This document shows, one piece after another, positions 8,144-17,205 of a stretch of 64,000 nucleotides of DNA. A program made the translations under genes and the position numbers. Under the pieces are notes generated by a model. The model had not been told where the DNA came from and searched no databases. It saw only the letters and a program-made list of their open reading frames with translations. Source of the DNA: Lentzea alba. Lineage in GTDB: Bacteria > Actinomycetota > Actinomycetes > Mycobacteriales > Pseudonocardiaceae. Where the stretch lies: positions 367,431 to 431,430 of the forward strand of contig NZ_JAAMPJ010000010.1 of the NCBI RefSeq assembly GCF_011067745.1, in the 5' to 3' direction. How positions within the stretch are numbered: the first letter of the stretch is position 1; each line of letters starts with the position of its first letter.

Positions 8144-8860
8144 TCAGCCGCGTTTCGCGAGATACACGGTGTTGGTGGAGTCCTTGCCCTGCAACGGGTT
8201 GGGGAAGCTCACGACCTCCGCCCGGACGTCGGTGAAGACCGTCGCGAGAGTGGCGGTGTACTCGTCGTCCGGCGGGTCGTTGGACCACAGCGCGAACACC
8301 CCGCCGGGACTGAGCAGGCCGGCGAGGCGCCGCATGCCCTCGGGCTCGTAGAAGTCCGCGTTGTCCGGGTGCAGCAGGTGGCGGGGCGAGTGGTCGATGT
8401 CGACGACGATGGCGTCGAACCGCCTGCCGGGCGCCTCCGGGTCGAAGCCCTGCCCGGAGCGGAGCAGGGCGAAGAAGTCACCGTGGACCAGCCGGCACCG
8501 CGGGTCGGCCGAGAGCGTTTTCCCGGCCGGGATGAGCCCCTGCTGGTGCCATTCGATCACCTCGGCGAGGGCGTCGACGACCAGCAGCGAATCGACGTTC
8601 TGGTGCTCCAGCACGGTTTGCGCCGTGTAGCCGAGTCCGAGGCCGCCCACGACCACCTGCGGTCGTTCCGCCGCCAGTTCCGCGAGGGCGAGGTGGGCCA
8701 GTTCGACCTCGGCGACGGTGAACAGGCTCGACATCAGGAACTCGTCGTTGAGCTTGATCTCGTGGACGTCCGCGCCACTGCCGGGATCGCGCCGCCGCCG
8801 CAGGGTGAGTTCGCCCAGCGGGGTCTGGCGGTAGTCGAGTTCCTGGAAACGAGCACTCAT
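8144..8860 (-). CDS. Spermidine synthase-like, SAM-fold protein
   Basis: 238 residues from the ATG at 8860. A Rossmann-like methyltransferase fold is clear: VVVGGLGLGYTAQTVLEH (nucleotide loop), VVDALAEVIEWHQQG (acidic residue after strand 2), RCRLVHGDFFALL and FDAIVVDIDHSP. The pattern of a short N-terminal beta region (TPLGELTLRRRRDP, KLNDEFLMSS) followed by this fold is that of polyamine aminopropyltransferases and their many uncharacterised actinobacterial relatives. Whether it uses decarboxylated SAM cannot be judged. It is separated by only 52 bp from the end of the GGDEF-EAL gene, so the two could be cotranscribed. Confidence 0.75.
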   Translation of the reverse strand: MSARFQELDYRQTPLGELTLRRRRDPGSGADVHEIKLNDEFLMSSLFTVAEVELAHLALAELAAERPQVVVGGLGLGYTAQTVLEHQNVDSLLVVDALAEVIEWHQQGLIPAGKTLSADPRCRLVHGDFFALLRSGQGFDPEAPGRRFDAIVVDIDHSPRHLLHPDNADFYEPEGMRRLAGLLSPGGVFALWSNDPPDDEYTATLATVFTDVRAEVVSFPNPLQGKDSTNTVYLAKRG

Positions 8861-8912
8861 GCGCAGGCACGGTACCCCGCGCGCCAGGACACGTTCGGGG
8901 GACCACCGCACT

Positions 8913-11672
8913 TCACAACCCGGCCACCGGCATCGGTTTGCCCAGGAGGAACCCCTGGGCGTGGTCGCATCCGAGCGTGCGCAGGATCTCCAGCTGTTCT
9001 GGCTGCTCGACTCCCTCGGCGATGACGGTCAGATCGACCGCGTGGGCCATGGCGATGATGCTCGTGACGATCGCCTCCGCCTCGTCGGAACGGCCCAGCC
9101 CCGCCGTGAAGGAACGGTCGATCTTGAGCGTGTCCAGCGGCAGGGTGAGCAGCTGGGCGAGCGAGGAATGACCGGTGCCGAAGTCGTCGATCGCGAGCCG
9201 CACGCCCAGGTCGCGCAACGCCGTCAGGGTGCGCGCCGCCACGTCCGGGTCGCGCATCAGGGCGCTTTCGGTGATCTCCAGGCACAACGAGCTCGGTGCC
9301 AGGCCCGCCTTGTAGGTGGCGTTGCGGACGGCGGACACGAGCCACGGGTCGTCGAGCTGGCGGGCCGACAGGTTCACGGTCAGCAGGAGGTCCGGCGCCA
9401 GTTCGGCGATCTCGCGGGTGGCGGTGTGCAGCATGTGGGCGCCGACGATGTTGATCAGATCGCTCTCCTCGGCGAGCGTGATGAACTCGCCGGGGAGGAT
9501 GAGGCCGTAGCGGGGGTGCGTCCAGCGCAGCAGACCCTCGACGGCCGTGCGCCGGTTCGTGCGGAGGTCGACGATCGGCTGGTAGGCGAGCCACAGCTCG
9601 TCGCCCAGCGGCGCCATCCGCAGGTCCTGCTCCAGCTGCAGGCGGCGCTGGATGCGGTCGCGCAGCTCGACGTCGAAGAACGCGACCCGGCCCCGGCCCC
9701 TGGTCTTGGCCTGGTACATCGCGAGGTCGGCGTCGCGCAGCAGGTCGGCGCCGTCGCGGGGGTCGCCGGGTTCGGCGATCACGATGCCCACGCTCGCGTC
9801 GACGTGGAGTTGTCGGCCCTCCACCAGGATCGGCTTGGTGAGCTCGGTGCGGATGTGCTCGGCGAGCGCGGTCGCCTCGTCCGGGTCGGCCACCCCGTAG
9901 GCGATGACGGTGAACTCGTCACCGCCGAGCCTGCCCACCACGTCGCCGCGGCGGGTGCTGCGGCTCAGCCGCGTGCCGACGACCCGCAGCACCTCGTCAC
10001 CGGCGCTGTGGCCGAGGGAGTCGTTGATGACCTTGAACTTGTCCAGGTCGATGAACAGGACCGCGGTGAGCCCTGACCGGTGCGCCCGCGCGGCCGGGCT
10101 GAGCCGGTCGATGGTGACGGTGCGGTTGCGCAGGCCGGTCAGCGCGTCGTGCGTCGCGTCGTGCTCCAGCCGGTTGTCGATCATGCGCCGTTCGGTGATG
10201 TCGGTGAACGACACGACCGTCGCCGACGGCAGGTTTCCGTCCGGGTTGAGGGCGCGGGCGCTCAGCGAGAGCCAGACCCGGCTGCCGTCCGGCCGCCGCG
10301 CGCGGACGATCCGCTTGTGCTGCGACCGGCCGGTCGCCCTGGTGATGGCCGACGGGAACTGCGCGGGCGGAATGGGATGGCCGGTCTCGTCGTGCAGTTC
10401 CGTCAACGTCGACGGCTTGCCGATCGCCTCCTGGGCGCGCACGCCCAGGATCCGTTCGGCCGCGGGGTTGACGGACTCGACCAGGCCCGTGGCGCCGACG
10501 ACGAGCACGCCCTCCTCGATGGCGGCGACCACCGCGGTGAAGTGGTGCTCCGCGCGTCTGCGGGCGGTCTCGTCCGCGCAGATCAGCACGTACCCGCGGT
10601 CCATCCGGGCGACCGACACCCGCACCACCAGCGCCTCACCGTCGGATCTGCGGTGCTGCGCCTGGGCCACCCCGCCGGCCTCCAGGACCACCTCCGGGTC
10701 CAGCGGCGCGCCCACCACATAAGCGATCGGCCGCCCGATCGCCTCGTCCGCGGGATGGCCGTAGACGTGTTCCGCGCTGGGGTTCCAGCTCGTCACGACG
10801 CCGTCGGACGTGGTCGCGATGAGCGCGTCGCTGACGTGCGCGACGAGCGCCGCCTGGTAGCACATCGCCGCCGCGGCCGACTTCTGCGCGGTGATGTCGC
10901 GCATGATCACCTGGAAGGCCGGCCGGCCCTCCCAAGTCGTGCGCACCGAGACCGACTCGATGTCGGTGGTGCCCCCGTCGAACCGGACCAGCACGGCCTC
11001 CGCCGGGTCGCTCGTCGCCCCCGGCACGGCCAGCTGCGCGATCCGCTTCAGCATCTCCGGCTGCGAGTCCGGGTGGACGAAGTCGGTGATCGGCCGCCCG
11101 AGGACCTCGTCGTCGGACCTGGCTCGCACGAACTGGACGGCTGCCGGGTTCGCGTACACGAGCCGGCCCGCCTCGTGCACGACGATCGCCTCCGGCGCGA
11201 GCTCCACCAGCAGCCGGTAGCGGTCGGCCAGATCCGCCAGTTCCTGCTGCTGGGCGTGCCGCCGGGTCACGTCCGCGACGACGCCGACCAGGGCGCGGGC
11301 GGTTCCGTGGGTCGAGACGCGGGCCCGGAACTGGAGCCAGCGCGGGCCGGCCGGGGTGTCGAGCGGCTGCTCGAGGTCGAAGTCCTGCCACGCGGGTGCC
11401 TCTTTCGCCGCCACGGTCAGCGGCGCGATCAGCTCGGCCAGCCGGGCGCGCACGGTGGCGGGGTCCGCGCCGGGCACGCCGACCACCACGTCGAGACCCG
11501 GCATCCAGCCGAGCCGGTCCGTGCCGAGGTCGAGCCACCACACCACCGCGGCACCGACCGAGAGCGCGAGCTCGGCCAGCAGTTCGTGGTCGAACTCGGC
11601 ATCGCCGATCAGGCTGCTCACCTCGTGACTCTCAGATCCGACGGTTCCTCGGATTCGCGGTGGCGTGGCCAT
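8913..11672 (-). CDS. Multi-PAS diguanylate cyclase / phosphodiesterase (GGDEF-EAL)
   Basis: 919 residues from the ATG at 11672. Residues 20-505 contain four PAS-like repeats, the middle ones with PAC ends. Residues 510-670 are a GGDEF domain with an intact RLGGDEF active site and an RRGD inhibitory I-site five residues upstream. Residues 680-915 are an EAL domain with EGLLRW in place of EALLRW but with the other metal and catalytic residues present (NLSARQL, EITESAL, IDDFGTG, LKIDRSF, AEGVE, QGFLLGKPM). Both halves therefore look catalytically competent for making and breaking cyclic-di-GMP. No membrane helix is seen, so sensing is likely cytoplasmic through the PAS domains. Confidence 0.93.
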   Translation of the reverse strand: MATPPRIRGTVGSESHEVSSLIGDAEFDHELLAELALSVGAAVVWWLDLGTDRLGWMPGLDVVVGVPGADPATVRARLAELIAPLTVAAKEAPAWQDFDLEQPLDTPAGPRWLQFRARVSTHGTARALVGVVADVTRRHAQQQELADLADRYRLLVELAPEAIVVHEAGRLVYANPAAVQFVRARSDDEVLGRPITDFVHPDSQPEMLKRIAQLAVPGATSDPAEAVLVRFDGGTTDIESVSVRTTWEGRPAFQVIMRDITAQKSAAAAMCYQAALVAHVSDALIATTSDGVVTSWNPSAEHVYGHPADEAIGRPIAYVVGAPLDPEVVLEAGGVAQAQHRRSDGEALVVRVSVARMDRGYVLICADETARRRAEHHFTAVVAAIEEGVLVVGATGLVESVNPAAERILGVRAQEAIGKPSTLTELHDETGHPIPPAQFPSAITRATGRSQHKRIVRARRPDGSRVWLSLSARALNPDGNLPSATVVSFTDITERRMIDNRLEHDATHDALTGLRNRTVTIDRLSPAARAHRSGLTAVLFIDLDKFKVINDSLGHSAGDEVLRVVGTRLSRSTRRGDVVGRLGGDEFTVIAYGVADPDEATALAEHIRTELTKPILVEGRQLHVDASVGIVIAEPGDPRDGADLLRDADLAMYQAKTRGRGRVAFFDVELRDRIQRRLQLEQDLRMAPLGDELWLAYQPIVDLRTNRRTAVEGLLRWTHPRYGLILPGEFITLAEESDLINIVGAHMLHTATREIAELAPDLLLTVNLSARQLDDPWLVSAVRNATYKAGLAPSSLCLEITESALMRDPDVAARTLTALRDLGVRLAIDDFGTGHSSLAQLLTLPLDTLKIDRSFTAGLGRSDEAEAIVTSIIAMAHAVDLTVIAEGVEQPEQLEILRTLGCDHAQGFLLGKPMPVAGL

Positions 11673-11871
11673 CGTGAAGTCCTACTACACATTCGACCAG
11701 AGCCGCATCCGTCTGGTGTGAACATGGTGTGCCGTTATATCCCGTGGCCGGATCCGGCCGATGATCAGGGGGCGATGTCCATTGTGGACTAATGGAAACC
11801 CGTCCGGGATCGGGCGGTTTACACCGTTATCCTTGGGACAGAGGTGTCATCCCTCGGTGGTGGAGCTGGAT
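11673..11871. promoter_or_regulatory. Divergent intergenic region (GGDEF-EAL / orphan ketosynthase)
   Basis: This 199-bp AT-richer spacer should carry promoters for both flanking genes. It contains a perfect 14-bp palindrome, GGCCGGATCCGGCC, at 11746-11759 and an imperfect one, TCCATTGTGGA, at 11778-11788. The GGAG ahead of the ketosynthase start lies at about 11862-11865. No -10/-35 pair was convincing. Confidence 0.35.
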
Positions 11872-13032
11872 ATGGTCGCGCGAGATGTGGGTGTCTGCGG
11901 AATCGGCGTGGTCAGCGGATACGGCTGGAGCCGTGAGTCGCTCTGGGACGGGTTGGTGAGCGGCAAGCCCGCGGCCGAAGTCGTTCCCGGGCTGGGCCGT
12001 TTCCCCGGTGACACCGTCTGGGCGGCGCGGGTCGGCGAGGGCGGTGACCCGGCGGACGGGCCCAGCAGGTTCGCGCAGGCGATGCGTGCCGCCGCCAGAG
12101 AGGCCATCGTGGACGCGGGCACCCGCGGCTGGCAGCCCGGCCGCCGGGTCGGCCTTCTGCACGCGGTGGTGCTGGGCGAAGTGGACCTGTGGCGCGACTT
12201 CTACGTCACGCGCGGTGGCACACTGCCGGTGCACGACTACCTGGCGTTGATGCCGTCCACTCCGATGTCGACGTTCATGCAGGAATACGGTTTTCACGGT
12301 CCCGCGATGAACGTCTCGGCGATGTGCGCGTCGGGCAATGCCGGCCTGCTCACCGCGAAAGCGTGGCTGGACGCGGGAATCGTCGACGACGTCGTGTTCG
12401 TCGCGACGGATCTGTCCCTCACCCCGGAGAACGTCGCCCACTTCGTCCGGCTCGGTGTCGCGATCGTGGACGCGGAGCCGCTCGACGCGTGCCGGCCGTT
12501 CCAGCAGGGCAGCAGGGGGTTCGTGCTGGGCGAGGCGTCGGTGGCGTTCGTCCTTTCGCGACGAGCCACGCGCCCGTACGCCGTCACGCTCGGTGGCGCG
12601 ATGTCACACGACGCCTACCACGTGACGTCGATCGACCCGCGGCTCGACCAGGTCACCGCGTGCTTCGCCGACGCGCTGGACAACGCCTCCGTGAGCGCGG
12701 CCGACGTGCGCTACCTCAACGCCCACGGCCCCGGCACCGCGCAGTGCGACGCCGCCGAGGCCGCCGTGCTGGAGCGGTTGTTCGGGCCGGAGACCGAGAT
12801 CTACTCGGTGAAACCGCTGACGGGCCACTGCCAGGGCGCGGCGTCGGCGATCGAGGCCGCGGTGACCGCGATGGCGTACGACCGCGGGGTGATTCCGGCG
12901 CCACCGGTGGTCGCGTCCGGCCATCCCCGGCTGATGAACGGGCTCACGCCGGTCGTCGACGGCGTCACGATCAAGTCGTCGCTCGGCATGGGCGGCCACA
13001 ACTCGGTGGTCGTGCTGGCGCCGCCGGGCTGA
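11872..13032 (+). CDS. Orphan beta-ketoacyl synthase (FabF/KAS II-like)
   Basis: 386 residues from the ATG at 11872, which has GGAG six bases upstream; a longer frame to 11761 exists but lacks an RBS. The thiolase fold keeps the full Cys-His-His triad: Cys152 in SAMCASGNAG, His285 in NAHGPGTAQCD and His319 in KPLTGHCQGA. It also has the C-terminal glycine-rich SSLGMGGHNS. It is short for FabF (about 410 residues) and divergent, with no ACP, reductase or partner CLF beside it. Substrate and pathway are unknown. It could extend or cyclise an acyl-ACP or catalyse a decarboxylative condensation in trans for a cluster elsewhere. Its stop is 4 bp from the convergent solute-binding protein gene. Confidence 0.85.
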   Translation: MVARDVGVCGIGVVSGYGWSRESLWDGLVSGKPAAEVVPGLGRFPGDTVWAARVGEGGDPADGPSRFAQAMRAAAREAIVDAGTRGWQPGRRVGLLHAVVLGEVDLWRDFYVTRGGTLPVHDYLALMPSTPMSTFMQEYGFHGPAMNVSAMCASGNAGLLTAKAWLDAGIVDDVVFVATDLSLTPENVAHFVRLGVAIVDAEPLDACRPFQQGSRGFVLGEASVAFVLSRRATRPYAVTLGGAMSHDAYHVTSIDPRLDQVTACFADALDNASVSAADVRYLNAHGPGTAQCDAAEAAVLERLFGPETEIYSVKPLTGHCQGAASAIEAAVTAMAYDRGVIPAPPVVASGHPRLMNGLTPVVDGVTIKSSLGMGGHNSVVVLAPPG

Positions 13033-13036
13033 ACTG

Positions 13037-13708
13037 TCACCGTCCCAGTGATCGGGCGATGAACCCGGTCGCCCGCAACTCGTCGACGACGTCGCTCAGG
13101 AACCGCACGGTCTCGGGCCGCCGGGACTTCGTCGTGCCGACCGCCTGCCGGATCTCCATGAACCGTTCGTCGATCAACCGCACGTCGGCGTTGCCGGCCG
13201 CGAACGCGGTCATCGGCTCGCGGATCCCGGCCGCCACGTCGAGTTCCTGCTCGAGGAAGACGTCGAGACCCTCGTCACCGCGCACGACCAGTGCGTGCCG
13301 CAGGGTCCGCGTCAGGTACAGGTCGTACGCCGAGCCCTGCTTCACGCCGATCCGCACACCGGGCTGGTCGACGTCGCCGACCGTCGTGATCGCCGAGTCG
13401 ACCGGCACGGCGAACACGCCCTCGATCACCACGTACGGCTCGGTGAACGCGACTTCCGCCTCCCGCGCGGGTTCGATCGCGAGGAAGCAGATGTCCGCTC
13501 GGCCGTCCTTCATCGCCTCGAACGACTTGCGCGCCGCGTCGAAGCAGACGAGTTCCACGGGCAGATCCAGCCGGGCGCCGATCTCCCGCGCGATGTCGAC
13601 GGTGACGCCGGCCGGTTCGTCCGGAGTTCCCCTCGCCAGCACGGGATTCCCCAGGTTGATCGACGCTCGCAACACGCCCGTCGGTGCCAGGTCCTCGGCC
13701 ACAGTCAT
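13037..13708 (-). CDS. Solute-binding protein family 3 fold without signal peptide
   Basis: 223 residues from the ATG at 13708 (a GTG at 13714 is less likely because it would sit on the RBS). The fold is the two-lobe SBP_bac_3 type: GVTVDIAREIGARLDLPVE, DGRADICFLAIEPAREAEV and the hinge GVRIGVKQGSAYDLYL. Usual family members are periplasmic or lipoprotein amino-acid receptors of ABC importers. Here no signal peptide or lipobox is present and no permease genes are nearby, so it is probably cytosolic and may act as a small-molecule sensor or an enzyme of the cyclohexadienyl dehydratase type. The function is unassigned. Confidence 0.75.
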   Translation of the reverse strand: MTVAEDLAPTGVLRASINLGNPVLARGTPDEPAGVTVDIAREIGARLDLPVELVCFDAARKSFEAMKDGRADICFLAIEPAREAEVAFTEPYVVIEGVFAVPVDSAITTVGDVDQPGVRIGVKQGSAYDLYLTRTLRHALVVRGDEGLDVFLEQELDVAAGIREPMTAFAAGNADVRLIDERFMEIRQAVGTTKSRRPETVRFLSDVVDELRATGFIARSLGR

Positions 13709-13735
13709 GATCACCAGCCTACTGAGGCTGTTCCC

Positions 13736-15112
13736 TCACGCCAGTCGGGCGCGCAGCGAGGCCATCAGCTCGGACCGCCCGCTCACCGCGAGCTTCTGCC
13801 GGATCTTCGCCACGTGCTGTTCGACGGTCTTCGGCGAGATGTAGAGCCGGGCGCCGATCTCCTTGTGGGTCAAGCCTTCCATCAGCAACTCGCCGACCGC
13901 GCGTTCTCGCTTGGACAGCCCGTCGCCGGGCTTGTCGTGTTCGGTGCCGATCCGAGCCCGCAGCGCACGCCCGGTGCTCAACAGCTCACGCGCCGCTGCC
14001 GGATCGCTCAAGCGGGCGGCCGCCGCGCCGCACAACGCCATCGCGTCCCACGGCTGACCCGCACGGGCCAGTCGATCGGCAACCCCGGCCACCACCAGCG
14101 GATCGACGTCACCGGCGAGGATCGACGCCCACATCCGCGCGGCGGAGGCCCGTGGTTCAACGGTCAGTTCCACCACCACTGACGCGTCCCCCGCGACCAC
14201 GGCCCGTTGCACGCGCCACCAGTTGTCCGTCTCCGTGCACCAGCCGGCATCGACCCGAGCGACCGCGGCGCTCATCGCGTCGACGATCGTGTCGCGTTCG
14301 AAGACGCTGCCCGCACCGGCGGACAGTTCGCCCCACGCGTCCAGCAGCAACGGTTCCACGTCCACCCCGGCCACCACGGGCGCGACCCGGCGCCAGGTGG
14401 TCCGCAACGCGTCCTTGTCACCGGCCCGGCGGGCCAGCCCGATCGTCACCGCCGCCGCCAGCACGGCGTCGCGGCGCAACACCGGCGCGGTGCAGGCGGC
14501 GATCTCGGTGCGCGCGGCCGACAACCGCCCTGCCCGCAGGTGCAGCCACGCCGTGAGCAACCGGCGGCGCGCTGTCGGGCGATCCGCGAACATCAGCAGC
14601 AACTCTTCGGCGGTGGCGTCGTGACCACCGGCGATCAGCGCCGTGATCGCCAGGTCGCCCCACTGCTCGGCGGCCATCGGGTCGGCGGGCACGGTCGCGG
14701 CGGCCAGCCCGGCCAGCTTGCGGGCAGCGGGGGAGAACCCGCCGCGCACCGCCTCCAACGCCGCGTCCACGCCGTCCAGCAGCACCGTCAACCCCCGCGG
14801 CGCGGCACCGGACAGCCGGGCCCGCGCGTCGGCGAGGTCCGCCGCGGCGGCGTCCAGGTCGCCGGCCAGACAGCCGGCCAGTGCGGCCCGGGCTGCCGCG
14901 GCGACACCGGGTGCGCCGCTGAGTGAACCCGCGATGACGCGCCACCGTGCGGCGGCGTCGAACAGGGCACCGTCGGCGGCCGCTGCCGCGGCGGCGACTC
15001 CGGCCGCCACGCAGTCCTGGTCCGTGCCCTCGGTGAGAATCCGGTCGGCGGTCTCGATCGCCGTCGCGGTGTCACCCTCACGCCACGCCAGCTCCGCTGC
15101 GACCGCGGTCAT
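13736..15112 (-). CDS. LuxR-type transcriptional regulator with long helical N-terminus
   Basis: 458 residues from the ATG at 15112, overlapping the previous gene's stop (ATGA). The first ~390 residues are Ala-rich helical repeats without a visible Walker motif, consistent with a TPR-like or STAND-derived sensor that has lost its NTPase. The C-terminal ~60 residues form a LuxR/NarL HTH (LSKRERAVGELLMEGLTHKE, then ISPKTVEQHVAKIRQKL). It is the last gene of a three-gene unit with the Hsp70-like ATPase and a small membrane protein. It could control the divergent dynamin operon 2 kb upstream, which is inference from position only. Confidence 0.85.
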   Translation of the reverse strand: MTAVAAELAWREGDTATAIETADRILTEGTDQDCVAAGVAAAAAAADGALFDAAARWRVIAGSLSGAPGVAAAARAALAGCLAGDLDAAAADLADARARLSGAAPRGLTVLLDGVDAALEAVRGGFSPAARKLAGLAAATVPADPMAAEQWGDLAITALIAGGHDATAEELLLMFADRPTARRRLLTAWLHLRAGRLSAARTEIAACTAPVLRRDAVLAAAVTIGLARRAGDKDALRTTWRRVAPVVAGVDVEPLLLDAWGELSAGAGSVFERDTIVDAMSAAVARVDAGWCTETDNWWRVQRAVVAGDASVVVELTVEPRASAARMWASILAGDVDPLVVAGVADRLARAGQPWDAMALCGAAAARLSDPAAARELLSTGRALRARIGTEHDKPGDGLSKRERAVGELLMEGLTHKEIGARLYISPKTVEQHVAKIRQKLAVSGRSELMASLRARLA

Positions 15113-15558
15113 CTTCGCTTCCCCTTGAACCAAGCGTTCGACTTCGGCAGGAACATCAACACACCCGCACCGACAACCCCGATCCCCACCGGCAGCGGCG
15201 CCTGAGAAACCAGTACTCCGAGAACTCCCAGCACTGCCAACAAGATCCTCGCCCAGTTCCGGCCGCCGTGATACGCCCACAGCACTCCCAGCTGCACCAG
15301 GCCCACCAGCACGCCCGGCCCGAGCAACACACCCAACCCCGCGAGCACCACCTTGTCCTGTGTGGACTGATCAACACCGCGCGCCGTCACCTCCGCGACG
15401 AGCGAGGCGCGCACGTCACCGAACGCAACAGCGACGACCACCAACTCAACGACCACCACGACCAGCCACAGCCAGGCGGACACCGTGACCAGTCGCGGTC
15501 GCGGCGCCTGGACCAGCTGAAACTTCGTCTGGACAGGTCTCGGAGGCAAAGCGGTCAT
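15109..15558 (-). CDS. Small integral membrane protein, four predicted helices
   Basis: 149 residues, ATG at 15558 overlapping the Hsp70-like stop. Four hydrophobic segments are visible at about residues 25-47, 67-90, 101-120 and 122-138, with a basic C-terminal tail (KSNAWFKGKRR). No family motif was recognised. It is sandwiched by 4-bp overlaps between the Hsp70-like gene and the LuxR gene, so it is expressed with them. A role as a membrane partner of the anchored Hsp70-like protein is possible but unproven. Confidence 0.8.
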   Translation of the reverse strand: MTALPPRPVQTKFQLVQAPRPRLVTVSAWLWLVVVVVELVVVAVAFGDVRASLVAEVTARGVDQSTQDKVVLAGLGVLLGPGVLVGLVQLGVLWAYHGGRNWARILLAVLGVLGVLVSQAPLPVGIGVVGAGVLMFLPKSNAWFKGKRR

Positions 15559-16970
15559 GGCGCACCCACCTTGGTGGCGGCCTTGCTGCTGGGCACGACA
15601 GGCGGGGGACTGGCCGACTTGCTGACGCTCGGCGCCGAGCTCGACGGCCGCGTGGTCGTCGTCGTGGTGGTGCGCTTGGTCGGCGGAGGTGGAGGCGGTG
15701 GCGCGACCGTCTTCTGCGGTTGCGTCGGTGCCACGTACGTGGTGGTCACCGGTGCCACAACCGTCTGCTCAGTCGTCGGTGTCGGCGCCGTGGTCGTCGG
15801 GTCCGGGGTGGCGTTGCCCGCGAAGTAGGTGTTCATCGCGAGACCACCGCCGACCGCCGCCGCGAGCACCGCCGCGGTGATGTACGGGGTGAGCTTCTTC
15901 CGCTTGTGCGGCAACGCGGGCGCGGCGGGCTTCGGCGGCCGCGACCACATGACGGTCGCCACCTCCGGCGCGGGTTCGCGCACGCGGGCGGACAAGGCGG
16001 CGCCGACCGCGACCATGCCCTCGGAGGCGGGCGTCACCGAACGGCCGAGCAGGGCGGAAACTTCCTGTGTCACCAACGGAGTTCGGGCCGCGCCGCCGAC
16101 CAGCAGCACGGCGGCGAGATCCTGAGCGGTCACCTGGGCGTTCTGCAACGCCCGCAGCAGCGCGGCCGTCGTCTCGGCGAGTGCGGGCCGGATCATCTCC
16201 TCGAACTCGGCTCGGGTCAGCCGCACCTCGCGGACCGAGATCCCCGGCACGGCAACGGGAATCCGCACCTCGGTGTCCGACGAGAGCTGTTCGCGGGCGG
16301 CCGTGCAGGCCCGCCGGAGATCGGAAACCGCCGCCAGCACAACAGGGTTCTCGGTGTCCAGCGAGTCCCACTCCAGCGACTCGACGACGTGCCCGAAGAC
16401 CGCCTCGTCGAAGTCCAGCCCGCCGACCTCGGCCTCCTCGGGACGGCCGGCCAGCGCGCAGGAATCGGCGAGCTTGCGCACCACCGCGGCCTCGAAACCA
16501 CCGCCGCCGAGGTCGTACACGGCGACGACGGAACCCGGTTGCAGCCGGGCCCGCTCGTCGTACGCCACGACCGCGGCCTGTGGTGCGGGCACGAACAACA
16601 CGTCGGAAAGTCCCGCTCCGCGCAGGGATTCCAGGCGGTGTGGACCCCAGGACGCCGGATGCGCGATGGCCACCCGGCCGTTGTGGGGTGCGAGCAGACG
16701 TGTGACGAAACGCGCGGTGAGGACGTCGGCACTGAGCGCGACTCCACCCAGCCGCAACGGCGTCGGGTCGCCGACGCGCCGCAGGAACCGGCGGGCCACC
16801 CGGCTCGGGTCGGCGGACGCGCGGCGTTCCGCTTCGTCGCCGATGACCAAAGAGCCATCAGGATTTGCGATGACGACGGTCGGAATGACCGATTCCAGCC
16901 TCGGTACCTCGCGGCACGTGGCGACTGCTGTGCGGGTGGATCCGAGATCCAGCCCGATCTGGTAGTTCAT
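15555..16970 (-). CDS. Membrane-anchored Hsp70/DnaK-like ATPase
   Basis: 471 residues. Residues 1-345 form an actin/Hsp70 ATPase: phosphate-1 loop GLDLGSTRTAVA, phosphate-2 YDLGGGGFEAAVV and adenosine loop LLVGGAARTPLV. There is no Hsp70 substrate-binding domain. Instead a KRKK stretch precedes one transmembrane helix (about residues 363-385), followed by an external Thr/Pro-rich tail of some 85 residues. This architecture is common in actinomycetes beside IniB/dynamin genes. The gene is the first of three on the minus strand and is divergent from the iniBAC-like operon across a 235-bp spacer. A role in envelope stress is inferred from that context. Confidence 0.88.
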   Translation of the reverse strand: MNYQIGLDLGSTRTAVATCREVPRLESVIPTVVIANPDGSLVIGDEAERRASADPSRVARRFLRRVGDPTPLRLGGVALSADVLTARFVTRLLAPHNGRVAIAHPASWGPHRLESLRGAGLSDVLFVPAPQAAVVAYDERARLQPGSVVAVYDLGGGGFEAAVVRKLADSCALAGRPEEAEVGGLDFDEAVFGHVVESLEWDSLDTENPVVLAAVSDLRRACTAAREQLSSDTEVRIPVAVPGISVREVRLTRAEFEEMIRPALAETTAALLRALQNAQVTAQDLAAVLLVGGAARTPLVTQEVSALLGRSVTPASEGMVAVGAALSARVREPAPEVATVMWSRPPKPAAPALPHKRKKLTPYITAAVLAAAVGGGLAMNTYFAGNATPDPTTTAPTPTTEQTVVAPVTTTYVAPTQPQKTVAPPPPPPPTKRTTTTTTTRPSSSAPSVSKSASPPPVVPSSKAATKVGAP

Positions 16971-17205
16971 CGGACACTCCCGGTAGCGGCGGACAGGGGC
17001 GGACGTCAGTACACGTGCGTCTCATATGGAGTGGTTCACCTTTTCGGAAATACAAGGGTGAATCCCCTATAGCGGTCGGGATCCCTGTGTGCGCGGTCGG
17101 TGACGAACCGGGAGCGACCCAGATGGCAAGGGGCGCAAGGGTCCCTAACTTTGTTGGCAGCCGGTCGAAACGTCGTCCGGCGGACCAGACACTTAGGAGC
17201 CCGAC
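16971..17205. promoter_or_regulatory. Divergent promoter region between Hsp70-like and iniBAC-like operons
   Basis: A 235-bp spacer with a markedly AT-richer core (about 17020-17075) must hold both promoters. The rightward gene has an AGGAG at 17192-17196. GGAAAT at about 17047 could be an ECF-type -35, but I could not match a -10. No clear operator palindrome was found. Confidence 0.4.
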
